A stretch of 64,000 nucleotides of DNA from Paraburkholderia edwinii (lineage in GTDB: Bacteria > Pseudomonadota > Gammaproteobacteria > Burkholderiales > Burkholderiaceae): positions 1,364,001-1,428,000 of the forward strand of contig NZ_CP080096.1 in assembly GCF_019428685.1 (NCBI RefSeq), given 5' to 3'. A program made the translations under genes and the position numbers. Below are positions 44,416-55,400 of the stretch, one piece after another; positions within the stretch are counted from its first letter, which is position 1, and the number at the start of each line of letters is the position of its first letter. The notes beneath the pieces were generated by a model that saw only the letters and a list, made by a program, of their open reading frames with translations, was not told the DNA's origin and made no database searches.

Positions 44416-45356
44416 TGCACGCCTCCACGCTGACGCTGCTGAAGCAGGACACGCAGCGATAGCACGATGATCAGGATCGCGCCTTGCGCGCCGACCTGCC
44501 AGTCCGGCGACACGTTGAGAAACGCGAGAAACGATGCGGCAAGCGTCAGTGTGACGGCGCCGAGCACCGCGCCGATCACCGATACGCGGCCGCCGACGAA
44601 CTCGCCGCCGCCGAGAATCACGGCCGCAATCGAGAGCAGCGTATAGCGCAGCGCGAGATTCGCGTCGGCGGAAGTCGTGAGCCCCAGCAGACACAGGCCC
44701 GACAGCACGCCGAACAGCGCAGCGACGCCGTAGAGCGTCGCCTTGCTGCGCACCAGCGACCAGCCGAAGCGCCGCATCGCGCGTGGATTGCCGCCGCCGC
44801 CGCGCAGGCGCACGCCGGCCGATGATCGCATCAGCAACAGATGGCCGAGCACGGCGATCAGCGTCGACCAGACGATCGGCGCAGCGATAAACGGCGTCTG
44901 ATACGTCATGGTGGAGGTGAGCCACGCCGGACTCGCGCCGCCCGGCGACGGCAGCAGCAGCACCGCGAGGCCGTTCCAGACGAACGAGAGTCCGAGCGTC
45001 ACGACGATCGACGGAATCTGCCGTATTTCGACGAGCGCGCCCACCACCGCATACAGCAGCACGCAGCCCGCGAGCGCGGCGATGCCGACCAGAGGCCGGC
45101 TTTCCAGAAGCGTCGCGCCGATGCACGCAACGAGACTCACGAAAGGCCCGATCGACAGGTCGAGGTCATTGGTCGTGATGATCGCGAGCTGCGCCAGCGT
45201 CGCGAGCACGAGCGGCACCGCGAGGTTCAACAGCAGGCCGATGCCGAAGTAGCTGAACGTGGTCGGCTGCAGAATGAAAATCGGCAACAGCACCGCGACC
45301 AGCGAAAAAGCCGGGAGCAGCGCGCGCAGACGTGCGCGATCGAGTGTCCCGTTCAT
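44412..45356 (-). CDS. Sugar ABC transporter permease 1 (RbsC family)
   Basis: A 314-residue permease with the family motif ITTNDLDLSIGPFVSLVAC (about 60-78) and about nine membrane helices. It overlaps the ATPase gene start region and the second permease by four bases each. Confidence 0.88.
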   Translation of the reverse strand: MNGTLDRARLRALLPAFSLVAVLLPIFILQPTTFSYFGIGLLLNLAVPLVLATLAQLAIITTNDLDLSIGPFVSLVACIGATLLESRPLVGIAALAGCVLLYAVVGALVEIRQIPSIVVTLGLSFVWNGLAVLLLPSPGGASPAWLTSTMTYQTPFIAAPIVWSTLIAVLGHLLLMRSSAGVRLRGGGGNPRAMRRFGWSLVRSKATLYGVAALFGVLSGLCLLGLTTSADANLALRYTLLSIAAVILGGGEFVGGRVSVIGAVLGAVTLTLAASFLAFLNVSPDWQVGAQGAILIIVLSLRVLLQQRQRGGVQ

Positions 45357-46867
45357 GCGCGCGCCTCCATGAAGCTCGCTGCCAGCAGCGCTTGTTCATT
45401 GCATTCGTGCGCGAGCAGCATGCGCGTGATGCCGCCCGCGCGAAACACGTAGGTGCGGTCGCAGTACGCGAATTCGTCGTTCTCGGTCGTGTACCAGATG
45501 AAGGTGCGTCCGCGTGCGGCCTCGTTGCGCACCAGCTGATAGATGTCGCGCTTCGTGCCGATATCGACGCCGCGCGTCGGGTCGTCCATCAGAATCAGTT
45601 GCGCGTCGGATGCGAGCGCGCGGGCGAACAGCACCTTCTGCTGATTTCCGCCGGACAACGAAAGAATATTCGCGCGCAGCGGCGCTCCGCGAATGCCGAT
45701 TCGTTCGCGCCATGTCTCGGCGATGCGGCCTGACGCGCGGCGGTCGATCAGCTTCGTTAGCGTGGGGGCTCGCATAGGGCCGTCGCCGTCGCGCTTGCCG
45801 AGCAGCCAGCGGATGTCGAGATTCTGCGCAATCGACCATAGCGGGAAGATGCCGTCGCGCGCCCGGTCGCCCGCGACAAACGCGATGCGTTCGCGGCTTT
45901 TCGTCGCCGCCTCGTAGACGGCCAGCAAGGCTTCGCTTTGCCCTTGGCCCGCCAGGCCCGCAAACCCGATTACCTCGCCACGCGGCGCATCGATCTGCAC
46001 GCGCCGGCTTTTACCGAAGGTCCAGTGATAGGCGGTATCGCCTTGCACCGTTTCGCGCGCCACACGCGTCTCGCCCGATGGTTCCGCTTCGACGTCGACG
46101 TGCTGCCCCATTGCGCGAATGATTGCGTCCTGCGTGACCGCTTCGCGCGGCAGCACGGCGGCCACCTGGCCATCCCGCATCACGAGCACGCGATGCGCGG
46201 TTTGTGCGATTTCGCCGAGCATATGGCTGATCAGGATCGTTGCGATGCCGCGCTGGCCTGCATCCCCGATATAGGTCAGCAATTGCCCCGCCGTGTGCGC
46301 ATCGAGGCTCGACGTTGGCTCGTCGAGAATCACGAGCTTGACCGGATCGCGAGTCATCGTGAATGCGCGCGCGATTTCCACCATCTGCCGTTGCGTGAGC
46401 GTCAGGTCGGCGATCAGTTCGTGGCCCTTGATGCCATGACCGGGAAAGATGGCGTCGAGCTGTTCCCGCATCAGACGCGTCGCGCGCCTTCGCCAGTTGC
46501 CGCCGCGCAATTCCGGATGGACGACCGCCATGTTCTCCGCCACGCTCAGATTCGCGCACAGCGACAGTTCCTGAAACACACAGCGCACGCCGGCTTCGCG
46601 TGCGGCGTTCGGGTCGTACTGGCGAGCGGGGCGCCCGTTGACGGTGATGGTTCCTTGCTCAGGCGCGAACACGCCGGTGAGCACGGCCATCAGCGTCGAT
46701 TTGCCCGCGCCGTTGTGGCCGGCAATGCCGACGCACTCGCCGGCGCGGAAATCGAAGCTGATATCGGCCAGCGCCTTGACGCGCCCGAATGTCTTGCCGA
46801 TGCCATCAAGGCCGATCAGCACGTTCGCGTAATCGCGCGTGCTCTCCGTTACAGCTTGATCGTTCAA
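45353..46867 (-). CDS. Sugar ABC transporter ATP-binding protein (two ABC domains)
   Basis: A 504-residue ATPase of the RbsA/MglA group. Domain 1 has Walker A AGHNGAGKST, signature LTLTQRQMVEI and Walker B LVILDEPTSSLD. Domain 2 (from about 260) keeps the signature LSGGNQQKVLFARALAS and Walker B LILMDDPTRGVD but its Walker A is degenerate (GLAGQGQSE), normal for the group. The substrate is probably a pentose or hexose, judged only by family. Confidence 0.9.
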   Translation of the reverse strand: MNDQAVTESTRDYANVLIGLDGIGKTFGRVKALADISFDFRAGECVGIAGHNGAGKSTLMAVLTGVFAPEQGTITVNGRPARQYDPNAAREAGVRCVFQELSLCANLSVAENMAVVHPELRGGNWRRRATRLMREQLDAIFPGHGIKGHELIADLTLTQRQMVEIARAFTMTRDPVKLVILDEPTSSLDAHTAGQLLTYIGDAGQRGIATILISHMLGEIAQTAHRVLVMRDGQVAAVLPREAVTQDAIIRAMGQHVDVEAEPSGETRVARETVQGDTAYHWTFGKSRRVQIDAPRGEVIGFAGLAGQGQSEALLAVYEAATKSRERIAFVAGDRARDGIFPLWSIAQNLDIRWLLGKRDGDGPMRAPTLTKLIDRRASGRIAETWRERIGIRGAPLRANILSLSGGNQQKVLFARALASDAQLILMDDPTRGVDIGTKRDIYQLVRNEAARGRTFIWYTTENDEFAYCDRTYVFRAGGITRMLLAHECNEQALLAASFMEARA

Positions 46868-46939
46868 AGCCGGACCTCTGCAGGTTGCGGCGCCGCGTCG
46901 CCGGGCGCGCGGCGCGTCTCGTCGAAACGGGATTGCCGG

Positions 46940-47965
46940 TTACTTGGCGTCGACGACCTTGATCACTTCGTCGCGCGTATAGAGCTTGTTCGCGAGGCCG
47001 CCTTGCGGCGTTTTCGCGAGCACCGAATCGAGCTGGTCCGCATCGACCTGCAGCAGCGGCATCTGGATATCGTGCGGCAGCTTTTTGCCCGCGAGCAGTT
47101 GCTGCGCCACCCAGAACGCGAACGTGGAGCAGCCGGGCGGAATCGTGACGGAGAGCGTGTCGTAGCTGCTGCTCTTGCGCTGTTCGGCCCACCAGGCGAG
47201 CTCTTCCTGGCGATTGCCGAGGATGATGATCGGTGTGGGCCGGCCGGCGGCCTTGATGGCGTTGGCCGCGCCGAATCCATCGCCGCCTTGCGCGACGACG
47301 CCGTCGATCTTCGGCAGCGTCGGCAAAATACCGGCTACCTGTTTCTGCGCGACGGTCTGCGTCCAGTCGCCGTGCACCGAGCCGACGACCTTCAAACCCG
47401 GATACTTCTTGAGTTCATCGGTGATGCCGCGATGGATTTCATCGTCGACGGAGACGCCCGCGAGTCCACGGATTTCAAGCAGATTACCCTTACCGTTCAG
47501 GCGCTTCGCCATATAGTCGACCTGCATCGAGCCGAGCTTGTGAAAGTCGACCGCGATCCGGTACGCGCACGGCTCGGTTGCGATGCCATCGAATGTGACG
47601 ACCGTCACACCCGCGCCGCACGCCTGCTTGATCACACCGTTCAGCGCGGTGGGGGATGCAGCGTCGATGACGATTGCCTTGTAGCCCTGCAGGATCAGGT
47701 TCTGGATCTGCTGCGCCTGTTCCGTTGCCTGATTTTCCGCTGTGGTGAAGGTCGGCGCCGCTGCAACGACGCCCGATTTCACGGCCGGGTCGGCGGTCTC
47801 GGTCCAGCTTTTGAGCATCGTCTGCCGCCAGCTGTTGCCTGCATAATTGTTCGAAAGCGCGACCTTGGCCGACGAGGTATTGCCGGACGCCACCTGGGCA
47901 GAGGCGCTGCCGGCCGATGCGGCGATGCAAACTCCGAGCACTGCTGAAGTGAAAAGCAAACGCAC
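46940..47965 (-). CDS. Sugar ABC transporter substrate-binding protein
   Basis: A 341-residue periplasmic protein of the ribose/xylose-binding (Peripla_BP_4) type. Signal peptide VRLLFTSAVLGVCIAASAGSASA (about 1-23) with a good AxA cleavage site. The start is a GTG at 47965 with AAAGGAG upstream; a frame to 48004 lacks such a site. First gene of the operon, transcribed with the ATPase and permeases downstream. The ligand is not identifiable. Confidence 0.88.
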   Translation of the reverse strand: MRLLFTSAVLGVCIAASAGSASAQVASGNTSSAKVALSNNYAGNSWRQTMLKSWTETADPAVKSGVVAAAPTFTTAENQATEQAQQIQNLILQGYKAIVIDAASPTALNGVIKQACGAGVTVVTFDGIATEPCAYRIAVDFHKLGSMQVDYMAKRLNGKGNLLEIRGLAGVSVDDEIHRGITDELKKYPGLKVVGSVHGDWTQTVAQKQVAGILPTLPKIDGVVAQGGDGFGAANAIKAAGRPTPIIILGNRQEELAWWAEQRKSSSYDTLSVTIPPGCSTFAFWVAQQLLAGKKLPHDIQMPLLQVDADQLDSVLAKTPQGGLANKLYTRDEVIKVVDAK

Positions 47966-48330
47966 TTGTTTGTCTCCTTTATGTATTAGTCGGAACACGT
48001 GCATTACTTGACGCCGCCGCCATGCGGCAGCGTCGCTGCTTAAGGCGGCCTTCGAGGGTGCCGGACCATTTGCAGCGGTTAGTTAATATACTCGTTGGCG
48101 CAATGCGTGGGCGCTTTTTTGTGCACCGTCGGAAATTTCCCCGTGACGTGCCGGGCGGCTGTGTCGGGTGGCTTAAGGAAGAGAAATACGTTTGTAATAG
48201 TGGACGTATTGTTGGCCCTAGTTAACCTTAGGGCTGACCACTATTTGAACAAATCGGCGGCGCGACCAATGGATACGTTTTCGAATGCCATTGCGCCGCG
48301 CGTTGTCACACGTTATCGGGCGTGATCGCC
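47966..48330. promoter_or_regulatory. Promoter region of the sugar-importer operon with nested inverted repeats
   Basis: No gene. An outer pair AATAGTGG (48196-48203) and CCACTATT (48238-48245) encloses an inner pair GCCCTA (48215-48220) and TAGGGC (48229-48234). The nested layout could be an operator for a LacI- or GntR-type regulator, or form an RNA hairpin in the leader. No regulator gene for the operon is present in the window. Confidence 0.45.
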
Positions 48331-49206
48331 TTACGTTTGCGGCGACAGCTTGTCTTGCGTGCGCGTCTCGAAGTCGGAGGCGTCGTGACGCTCGTGCAAT
48401 TGCGTGGAAGGATCGCCGGAGATCCGGTTGACCATGCGTCCGCGCTGCACGGCCGGGCGCTTGTCGATCGCATCGGCCCAGCGCTGCACGTGCTGATAGT
48501 CGCTTGCCGAAAGGAATTCGGCCGCATCGTAAAGCCGGTTTTTAACGAGGCCGCCATACCAAGGCCAGATCGCGATATCGGCAATCGTGTATTCGCTGCC
48601 GGCCACGTATTCGTTATCGGCGAGGCGTTTGTCGAGCACGTCGAGCAGGCGCTTGGTTTCCATGGTGAAGCGGTCGATAGCGTATTCCATCTTCGATGGC
48701 GCATACGCATAGAAATGGCCGAATCCGCCGCCCACATACGGCGCACTGCCCATCTGCCAGAACAGCCACGACACGCATTCGGCACGTTTGGCAGGGTCTT
48801 TCGGCAGAAACTCGCCGAACTTCTCGGCGAGATACAGCACGATCGCGCCGGACTCGAACACCCGCACGGGCGCCGGGCCGCTGCGATCGACGAGCGCCGG
48901 AATTTTCGAGTTCGGATTGATATCGACAAAGCCGCTGCCGAACTGATCGCTGTTGTTGATTCTGATGAGCCACGCATCGTACTCGGCGCCGCGATGACCT
49001 CGCGCAAGCAGTTCTTCGAGCATCACCGTGACCTTGACGCCATTCGGTGTGCCTTGCGAATAAAGCTGCAGCGGATGCTTGCCGACGGGCAACGGCTTGT
49101 CGTGCGTCGGCCCGGAGACGGGGCGATTGATGCTGGCGAACTGGCCGCCGTTTTCCTTGGACCATGTCCAGACTTTCGGCGGTTCGTACTCGGATGAGGG
49201 GGGCAT
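48331..49206 (-). CDS. yghU: Glutathione S-transferase, YghU-like
   Basis: A 291-residue GST with an extra N-terminal arm (PKVWTWSKENGGQFASINRPVSG) typical of the YghU/Ure2p-like group. The glutathione-binding half ends in SKIPALVD plus FESGAIVLYLAEK, and the alpha-helical C-terminal domain follows. The group reduces organic hydroperoxides and disulfide-linked glutathione. It is transcribed towards, and ends close to, the sugar-importer promoter region. Confidence 0.85.
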   Translation of the reverse strand: MPPSSEYEPPKVWTWSKENGGQFASINRPVSGPTHDKPLPVGKHPLQLYSQGTPNGVKVTVMLEELLARGHRGAEYDAWLIRINNSDQFGSGFVDINPNSKIPALVDRSGPAPVRVFESGAIVLYLAEKFGEFLPKDPAKRAECVSWLFWQMGSAPYVGGGFGHFYAYAPSKMEYAIDRFTMETKRLLDVLDKRLADNEYVAGSEYTIADIAIWPWYGGLVKNRLYDAAEFLSASDYQHVQRWADAIDKRPAVQRGRMVNRISGDPSTQLHERHDASDFETRTQDKLSPQT

Positions 49207-49368
49207 TGTTTAAAGTCTCCTTACTATTCCCGGAATGCGGGTATGTCGATCAAGCTTAGCAAATCGCCGCATAACGCGCTGAAAGCCAATAAGGCGCGAA
49301 CGGGATCTACTCGCGTGAACCTGCCCGCGGACCGGGGCCCGCATGGCTCGAGCGTCACGCCTTAAACG

Positions 49369-50043
49369 TCACGCCTTGCGCCGATAGCGCAGCCACACCA
49401 CGTCGTTATCGAGGCGCTCGACGGAATCGAGCCGCAGATACGCAGGCTTTTTCCATTTATCCATCGACACTTCGAACGAAGAGGTATGTGCTTCACGTCC
49501 GTCGACGAGCGGAATGACCAGCACGCTGACTTCATCGACGAGCCCCGCATTGACGAATGCGCCGCACACATGGCCTCCGCCTTCGACAATCAGCTTGCGT
49601 ATCTTCAGCTCGCGCTCGAGCGTATCGACGACGCGCTTCAGTTCGATATCGTCGCGGCCGCCGAACAGATACGATGCGCCGATCGATTGCAGGTGCGCGA
49701 GGTAATCGTCGTTCACGTTTTCAGAAAGCACTTCCACGATATGCGAATCGAGCGCAGTGTCGCTTTTCCACGCAACGCGTCCATTTGGATCGATCGAAAT
49801 CGCGTATTGGCTTGCATCGCGCCGGGCAAAACGGTCGGTGCGTGCGATCGCCTGCTTTGCGACACCATGGGGATAATCGTCGCCGTGCGATATTTCCTGC
49901 ATCGTTACGCGGCCGCAGACCCACGCGTCGGCCTTGAAGCTTGCAGCAGTTTCTTCGTAGCAGGGGATGGCGAAATCGAGGTGCCAGCCATCGGTAAGAC
50001 TGCGGCCGTCGAGCGACGACATCATGTGACAGACGATATGCAT
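49369..50043 (-). CDS. RibD C-terminal-domain (dihydrofolate-reductase-like) protein
   Basis: A 224-residue oxidoreductase with the RibD_C/DHFR fold: MMSSLDGRSLTDGWHLDF near the start and LIVEGGGHVCGAFVNAGLVDEVSV (about 150-173) in the nucleotide-binding half, typical of stand-alone RibD_C enzymes that reduce pyrimidines or related compounds with NADPH. The start at 50043 has GGAG upstream; an ATG at 50067 is also possible. It is divergent from a TetR regulator. Confidence 0.85.
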   Translation of the reverse strand: MHIVCHMMSSLDGRSLTDGWHLDFAIPCYEETAASFKADAWVCGRVTMQEISHGDDYPHGVAKQAIARTDRFARRDASQYAISIDPNGRVAWKSDTALDSHIVEVLSENVNDDYLAHLQSIGASYLFGGRDDIELKRVVDTLERELKIRKLIVEGGGHVCGAFVNAGLVDEVSVLVIPLVDGREAHTSSFEVSMDKWKKPAYLRLDSVERLDNDVVWLRYRRKA

Positions 50044-50133
50044 GGTTGCTCCAGAAAAGCCGTTCAATGCGGAATTCAGATACGGGAGATCAAAACAGAA
50101 CCATGCTGCGCAATTACTATGCCGCGCCGATTG

Positions 50134-50149
50134 GATGGTATATATAATC
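50134..50149. promoter_or_regulatory. TetR operator / divergent promoter candidate
   Basis: GATGGTATATATAATC is a partly symmetric site (12 of 16 positions match) with TATAAT at 50143-50148 inside it, between the divergent RibD_C-type and TetR genes. Confidence 0.4.
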
Positions 50150-50200
50150 TAAGCAACCGGGTGCATTGAGAACCTGGATTTTGTTTGGAGATAGCAGGCA

Positions 50201-50770
50201 ATGAGAAAGTCAAGACTGGAGACCGCTGAAACGCGGCAGCGGATCGTCGAAGCCGCGTCGAGCAAGTTCCGTTTGCAGGGCATCGGCAGCACGGGGCTTG
50301 CGGACTTCATGGGCGAAGCCGGGCTCACGCACGGCGGCTTTTACAAGCACTTTTCATCGAAGGATCAGGTCGTTCAGGAATCGGTTGCGCTCGCGGCCGA
50401 TGCGCTGCAGGAAACGCTCGAATCCGCAGTGGCCTGCACGCCCGCGAATCGCGGCGTCAAGGCGATCGTCGATCGCTATCTGTCGCCCGAGCATCTTGAG
50501 AACGTCGTCGACGGTTGTCCGTTCGTCGCGCTATCGGGAGAACTCGCGCGCGGCACTGAAGAGGTTCGTCAGATTACAACGCATTCGCTTGTCGACCTCG
50601 CCGAACTGATCGCTTCCCAGTTACCTGATATGCCGTCGGCGGCGGCGCGAAAGAAAGCCTGGGTGATGCTGTCGACCATGATCGGCGCGATGAGCGTCGC
50701 ACGCATGGTCAACGATGAGGCGCTGTCCGCATCGATTTTGCGCGAGGCGCGCAAGTCGCTGATTTCTTGA
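50201..50770 (+). CDS. TetR-family transcriptional regulator
   Basis: A 189-residue regulator with the TetR helix-turn-helix at about 10-55 (GLADFMGEAGLTHGGFYKHFSSKD by position) and a helical effector domain. It probably controls the divergent RibD_C-type gene, and may also act on the RND operon, although another regulator of that operon has not been identified. Confidence 0.88.
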   Translation: MRKSRLETAETRQRIVEAASSKFRLQGIGSTGLADFMGEAGLTHGGFYKHFSSKDQVVQESVALAADALQETLESAVACTPANRGVKAIVDRYLSPEHLENVVDGCPFVALSGELARGTEEVRQITTHSLVDLAELIASQLPDMPSAAARKKAWVMLSTMIGAMSVARMVNDEALSASILREARKSLIS

Positions 50771-50781
50771 AGCCTATGTAA

Positions 50782-50809
50782 ATGGGGCTTCGAACATTCG
50801 AAGCCCCAT
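50782..50809. terminator. Perfect hairpin between convergent genes
   Basis: ATGGGGCTTCGAA (50782-50794) pairs with TTCGAAGCCCCAT (50797-50809) across a two-base centre, a 13-bp stem. There is no long T-run on either side. It lies between the convergent TetR and outer-membrane-factor genes, so it is probably a bidirectional terminator. Confidence 0.55.
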
Positions 50810-50837
50810 GGCTAAAACATTGAATATGCGCCGATGG

Positions 50838-52409
50838 TCAATGCGCGGGGTCGGCCTTTTTAGCGCCGTCGCCGCTCGCGAGTTGTGGCACCGCATCGAC
50901 CTTCCAGCCACCGCCGAGCGCACGGAACGTCGTCACGGCAGCGCGTGCCGCATCGGCTCGCGTGCCGTCGAGGTCGTCGCGCGCGAACAGCAATTCGCGG
51001 TCGGCATCGAGCACATCGGTCAGCGTGATCGCGCCGGCCTTGTAAGCGCGTTCGGAAAGATCGCGCGACTTCTGCAGCGCCGCGACTTCGTCTTCGAGTT
51101 CATGACGGCGCGCTTCGGTCTGCGTGAGCGTGGTGAACGCGTTTTCGACGTCTTCCGCCGCCTTTAGCACCGTTTGACGATACTGCGCGAGCGCTTGCGC
51201 ATTCGAGCCGCGCGCGTCGGCAACCTCGGCGTCGACCTTGCCGAAGTCGAACAGGCGCCAGCGCAAACCGCCGGTGATCGCAGGCTGGAATGCGCGCGAC
51301 GTGAACAGATCGCCTGACGTAATGCTGTCGACGCCTAGCAATCCGGAGATCGAGATCTTCGGGTAGTAGTCCGACAGCGCGGCGCCGATCCGTTCATTCG
51401 AAGCGGCAAGCCGCCGTTCCGCGGCGATCACGTCGGGCCGGCGGCGCAGCACGTCGAGCGGTTGGCTGCTGTCGTCGATCGACGGAATAGCGGGAATCTC
51501 GCCGGGCTGCGACAGTTCCTTCGCATAGGTGCCGGGTTGCGCACCCATCAGCACGTCGAGACGGTTCAGCTGCGCTTCGAGCTGGATACGCAGCGTCGGC
51601 ACGATGGTTCTGGCCTGCTTCAACAGCGCGTCGGCCTGCGCGATTTCGCGTTCGGTCGCCGAGCCCGCGCGACGCCGCACACGCACGAGTTCGAGCAGAC
51701 GCGTATCGGTGTCGATCTGATCTTGCGCGACCGCGAGGCGAGCCTGGAAGCCGCGAATCTGCATATACGCATCAGCGGCATCGGCTGCGACCGTCACGCG
51801 TGTGCCGAGCTGATCGGCCTCGGCCGCTTGCGCCTCGTTGCGCGCGGCCGCGGCATCGCGCCGCAAGCCGCCGAACAGATCGATTTCCCAACTGGCCGCG
51901 GCGCCGACCGTGTACTCGCGCTGATCGCGCGAGTAGCCGGGGAACGTCTTCGCGAGCGAGCCGAACGGGCTGACCGTGCTTTGATGTTCGATCGACGCCG
52001 CCGCGTCGAGGTCCACCGTTGGCAGCAGTTGCGCGCCTGCCGCCGACGCGGCCGCGCGAGCCTGCTGCACGCGTGCGATCGAGGCCGCGAGATCGAGGTT
52101 TTCCGCCAGCGCTCGCTGGACAATCGTGACAAGCATCGGATCGTTGAAGCCAGTCCACCAGGTATCGAGCGGCGGGGCCGGGGTTTTCGCCTGCTGGTCG
52201 GTCTCGATCCGGTTATGGAACGGCGCGAGGTTTTCGGTCGGCTTCACGTAGTCCGGCCCAACGGCGCAGCCCGCTAGCGCCGCGGCGAGAATCAGCGCGG
52301 GTGCGATGCCGACGGTACGGCCGAGCCGGACACGCGCCGGCGACGATGATTCGGAGCCCGTCGTTTCCAAAGCGTGCGACGGCCTCGCATCAGAGAAATC
52401 GAAAGCCAT
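50838..52409 (-). CDS. RND efflux outer-membrane lipoprotein (NodT/OprM family)
   Basis: A 523-residue outer-membrane channel with a lipobox LAGC at about 46-49 (lipid-anchored Cys), preceded by a positively charged arm and hydrophobic stretch, and two OEP repeats forming the trimer barrel and helical tunnel. The ATG at 52409 overlaps the RND pump stop (ATGA). It completes the tripartite pump with the two upstream genes. Confidence 0.9.
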   Translation of the reverse strand: MAFDFSDARPSHALETTGSESSSPARVRLGRTVGIAPALILAAALAGCAVGPDYVKPTENLAPFHNRIETDQQAKTPAPPLDTWWTGFNDPMLVTIVQRALAENLDLAASIARVQQARAAASAAGAQLLPTVDLDAAASIEHQSTVSPFGSLAKTFPGYSRDQREYTVGAAASWEIDLFGGLRRDAAAARNEAQAAEADQLGTRVTVAADAADAYMQIRGFQARLAVAQDQIDTDTRLLELVRVRRRAGSATEREIAQADALLKQARTIVPTLRIQLEAQLNRLDVLMGAQPGTYAKELSQPGEIPAIPSIDDSSQPLDVLRRRPDVIAAERRLAASNERIGAALSDYYPKISISGLLGVDSITSGDLFTSRAFQPAITGGLRWRLFDFGKVDAEVADARGSNAQALAQYRQTVLKAAEDVENAFTTLTQTEARRHELEDEVAALQKSRDLSERAYKAGAITLTDVLDADRELLFARDDLDGTRADAARAAVTTFRALGGGWKVDAVPQLASGDGAKKADPAH

Positions 52410-55400
52410 CACGTGCGCTCCTTGCGGCCGAATTTGCGAATAAAGACATAAAACGCCGGGGTGAACAGCAGGCCGAATCCGGTCACGCCGAGCATGCCGA
52501 ACAGCACGGCGGTGCCCAGCGACTGGCGCATTTCGGCGCCCGCGCCGGTGGCGAACGCAAGCGGCGCGACGCCGAGAATAAACGCAAACGACGTCATCAG
52601 AATCGGCCGCAAGCGAGTGCGCGCCGCATGCACGGCAGCATTCACCGCGGTATCGCCTTCGTCCTGCTTCTGCCGCGCGAACTCGACGATCAGAATCGCG
52701 TTCTTTGCCGCCAGGCCGACCAGCACGACGAAGCCGATCTGCGCGAGGATATCGATCGGCATGCCGCGAATCGCAAGGCCCGTTACCGACGCGAGAATGC
52801 ACATCGGCACGATCAGCACGATCGAAAGCGGCAGTTTCCAGCTTTCGTACTGAGCCACGAGCACGAGGAACACGAACAGCGCAGCGGCGCCGAACACCAG
52901 CAGCGTCGGCGTGCCGCGCTGTTGCTGCTGGTACGCGAGTTCGGTCCATTCGAAGCCGATGCCTTGCGGCAGCACCTGATGCGCGAGCTCTTCCATCCGG
53001 CGCAAGGCGGAGCCGGTTGCGACACCCGGTGCGGCCACGCCTTGCACTTCCGCGGCGGGGTAGAGGTTGTAGCGCGGCACGCGGTACGGAATCGTGCGCG
53101 TTTCCATCTTCGCGACCGTGCCGATCGGCACCATTTCGCCCGCCTGGTTGCGCGCCTTCAGCCGCGTGATGTCCGGCGCGTCGCGCCGGTACTGGCCGTC
53201 GCCCTGCACAATCACCTCATACGTGCGGCCCAGATAATTGAAGTCATTCACATACTGCGAGCCGAGATACACCTGTAACGTGGAGAACACGTCGGTCGGC
53301 GTAAGGCCGACTTTTTCGGCCTTCACGCGGTCGATATCGGCGAATACCGACGGCGACCCGGCGTTGAACAGCGTGAATACGCCTGCGAAATCGGGGTCCT
53401 TGTTCGCCGCGGCGACGAGGTCCTTGGCCGCATGCACGAGTGCGTCGGGACCAAGCCCCGCGCGGTCTTCGAGCATCATCTTGAAGCCGCCCGCATTGCC
53501 GATGCCCTGCACGGGCGGCGGCGGAATCGTCAGCACATAGGCATCCTTGATGACCGACAGGCGCTTGCGCAGATCCGCGAGCACCTTGTCCGCGGTCAGG
53601 CCCGGGATTTCGTGGTTATAGAGCGACGGCAATCCGGAAAAGATCGTTCCCGAATTCGAGGCAACCGTCAGCGTCGTCGCATCGAGGCCAACGAACGGTG
53701 CGACGTGCTCGATCCCGCGCGTCGAGAGAATGATGTCCGTCGCGCTGCGCACCACCTTCTCGGTGCGTTCGAGCGATGCACCAGGCGGCAATTGCACGAC
53801 CGTAATCAGATAGCCCTGGTCCTGCTCGGGAATAAAGCCGGTCGGCGTGTGCGCGAACTCGAGCGCCGCGATGCCGATCAACGCGACGTAGATCGCGAGC
53901 ATCACCGTGAGGCCGCGGACGAGGCGGCGCGTGAGTTTGCCGTAGCCGAACGAGAGCCTCTCGAAGCCGTGATTGAAGCGAGTAAAACCCGCTTGCATCA
54001 GCCTCAAAGCAAAGTTGCCGCGGTGCTCGACATCGCTTCCCTGCGGAGCATGCTGCTTGAACAGCACCGCGCAAAGGGCAGGGCTTAAGGTCAGCGAGAC
54101 GAAGCACGAAATCACCGTCGATGCGGCGATCGTCACCGCAAACTGCCGGAAAAATAGCCCCGAAATGCCGCTCAGGAAGGCGGACGGTACGAACACCGCG
54201 CACAGCGTCAGCGCGATCGACAACAGCGCGCCGCCCACTTCATCCATGGTGCGGTGCGCGGCTTCGGTTGGCGACATGCCCGCGTGCATATTGCGCTCGA
54301 CGTTTTCGACGACCACGATCGCATCGTCGACGACGATACCCACCGCTAGCACAAGCCCGAATAGCGAGAGGTTATTGAGCGAAATGCCGAACGTCGCGAG
54401 CACGATAAACGAGCCGAGCAACGAAACCGGAATCGCGACCACCGGAATGATCGTCGCGCGCCAGTTCTGCAGAAACACGAACACCACGCCCACCACGAGC
54501 AGGATCGCGACGAAGATCGTGATCACCACTTCGTGTACGGACTTGCCGATAAAGATCGTCGGGTCGTAGATGATCTTGTACTCGACGCCGGGCGGGAAGT
54601 CTTTGCTCAGGCCGCGCATCGTCGACAGCACTTCTTCCTCGACCGCGAGCGAATTCGCGCCCGGTTCGGCGTAGATCAGCATCGTGGCCGCCTGGTTGCG
54701 GTCCATGAATGCGGTCGAGCCGTAGTCCGCCGCGCCGACTTCGACACGGGCGATATCGCGGATACGCGTCACGCGCCCCTGCGGGTCCGACTTGACGACG
54801 ATGTCGCCGAACTCGTCGGGCGTCGACAGGCGGCCGAGCGCTTCGACGTTGATCTGGTAGGCCGCGTCGGTCTTCGTGGGCGGCTGATTCAGCACACCGG
54901 CCGACACCTGAAGGTTTTGCGCGCGCAGTGCGGCGAGCACTTCGCCTGCGGTCAGATTGCTCGCGGCGACCTTGTCGGGGTCGACCCAGATACGCATCGC
55001 GTACTCGCGGCCGCCGATAAACTGCACGTCGCCGACGCCTTGCAGGCGCGCAAGTTCGTCCTTCACGTGCAGCGTCGCGTAGTTCGACAGATACAGCGTG
55101 TCGCGCGTCTTGTCGGGCGAATCGAGGTGCACCGCGAGCAGAATGCTCGGCGTCGATTTTCTGACCTGCACGCCGAGGCGCTGCACGTCGTCAGGCAGGC
55201 GCGGCAGCGCATCCTGCACGCGGTTCTGCGTGAGCATCTGCGCAACGTTCAGATCGGTGCCGATGCGAAACGTCACGGTCACGGTCAGCTTGCCGTCGCC
55301 GGTCGACTGACTGCTCATATAGAGCATGTTTTCGACACCGTTGATCTGCTGCTCAAGCGGTGTCGCAACCGTTCGCGCGATCGTCTCGGCCGACGCGCCG

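Noticed and set aside
45938..47947. 669-codon plus-strand ORF
   Set aside because: Antisense to the sugar ABC genes, which have clear domains; composition is typical of an antisense shadow.
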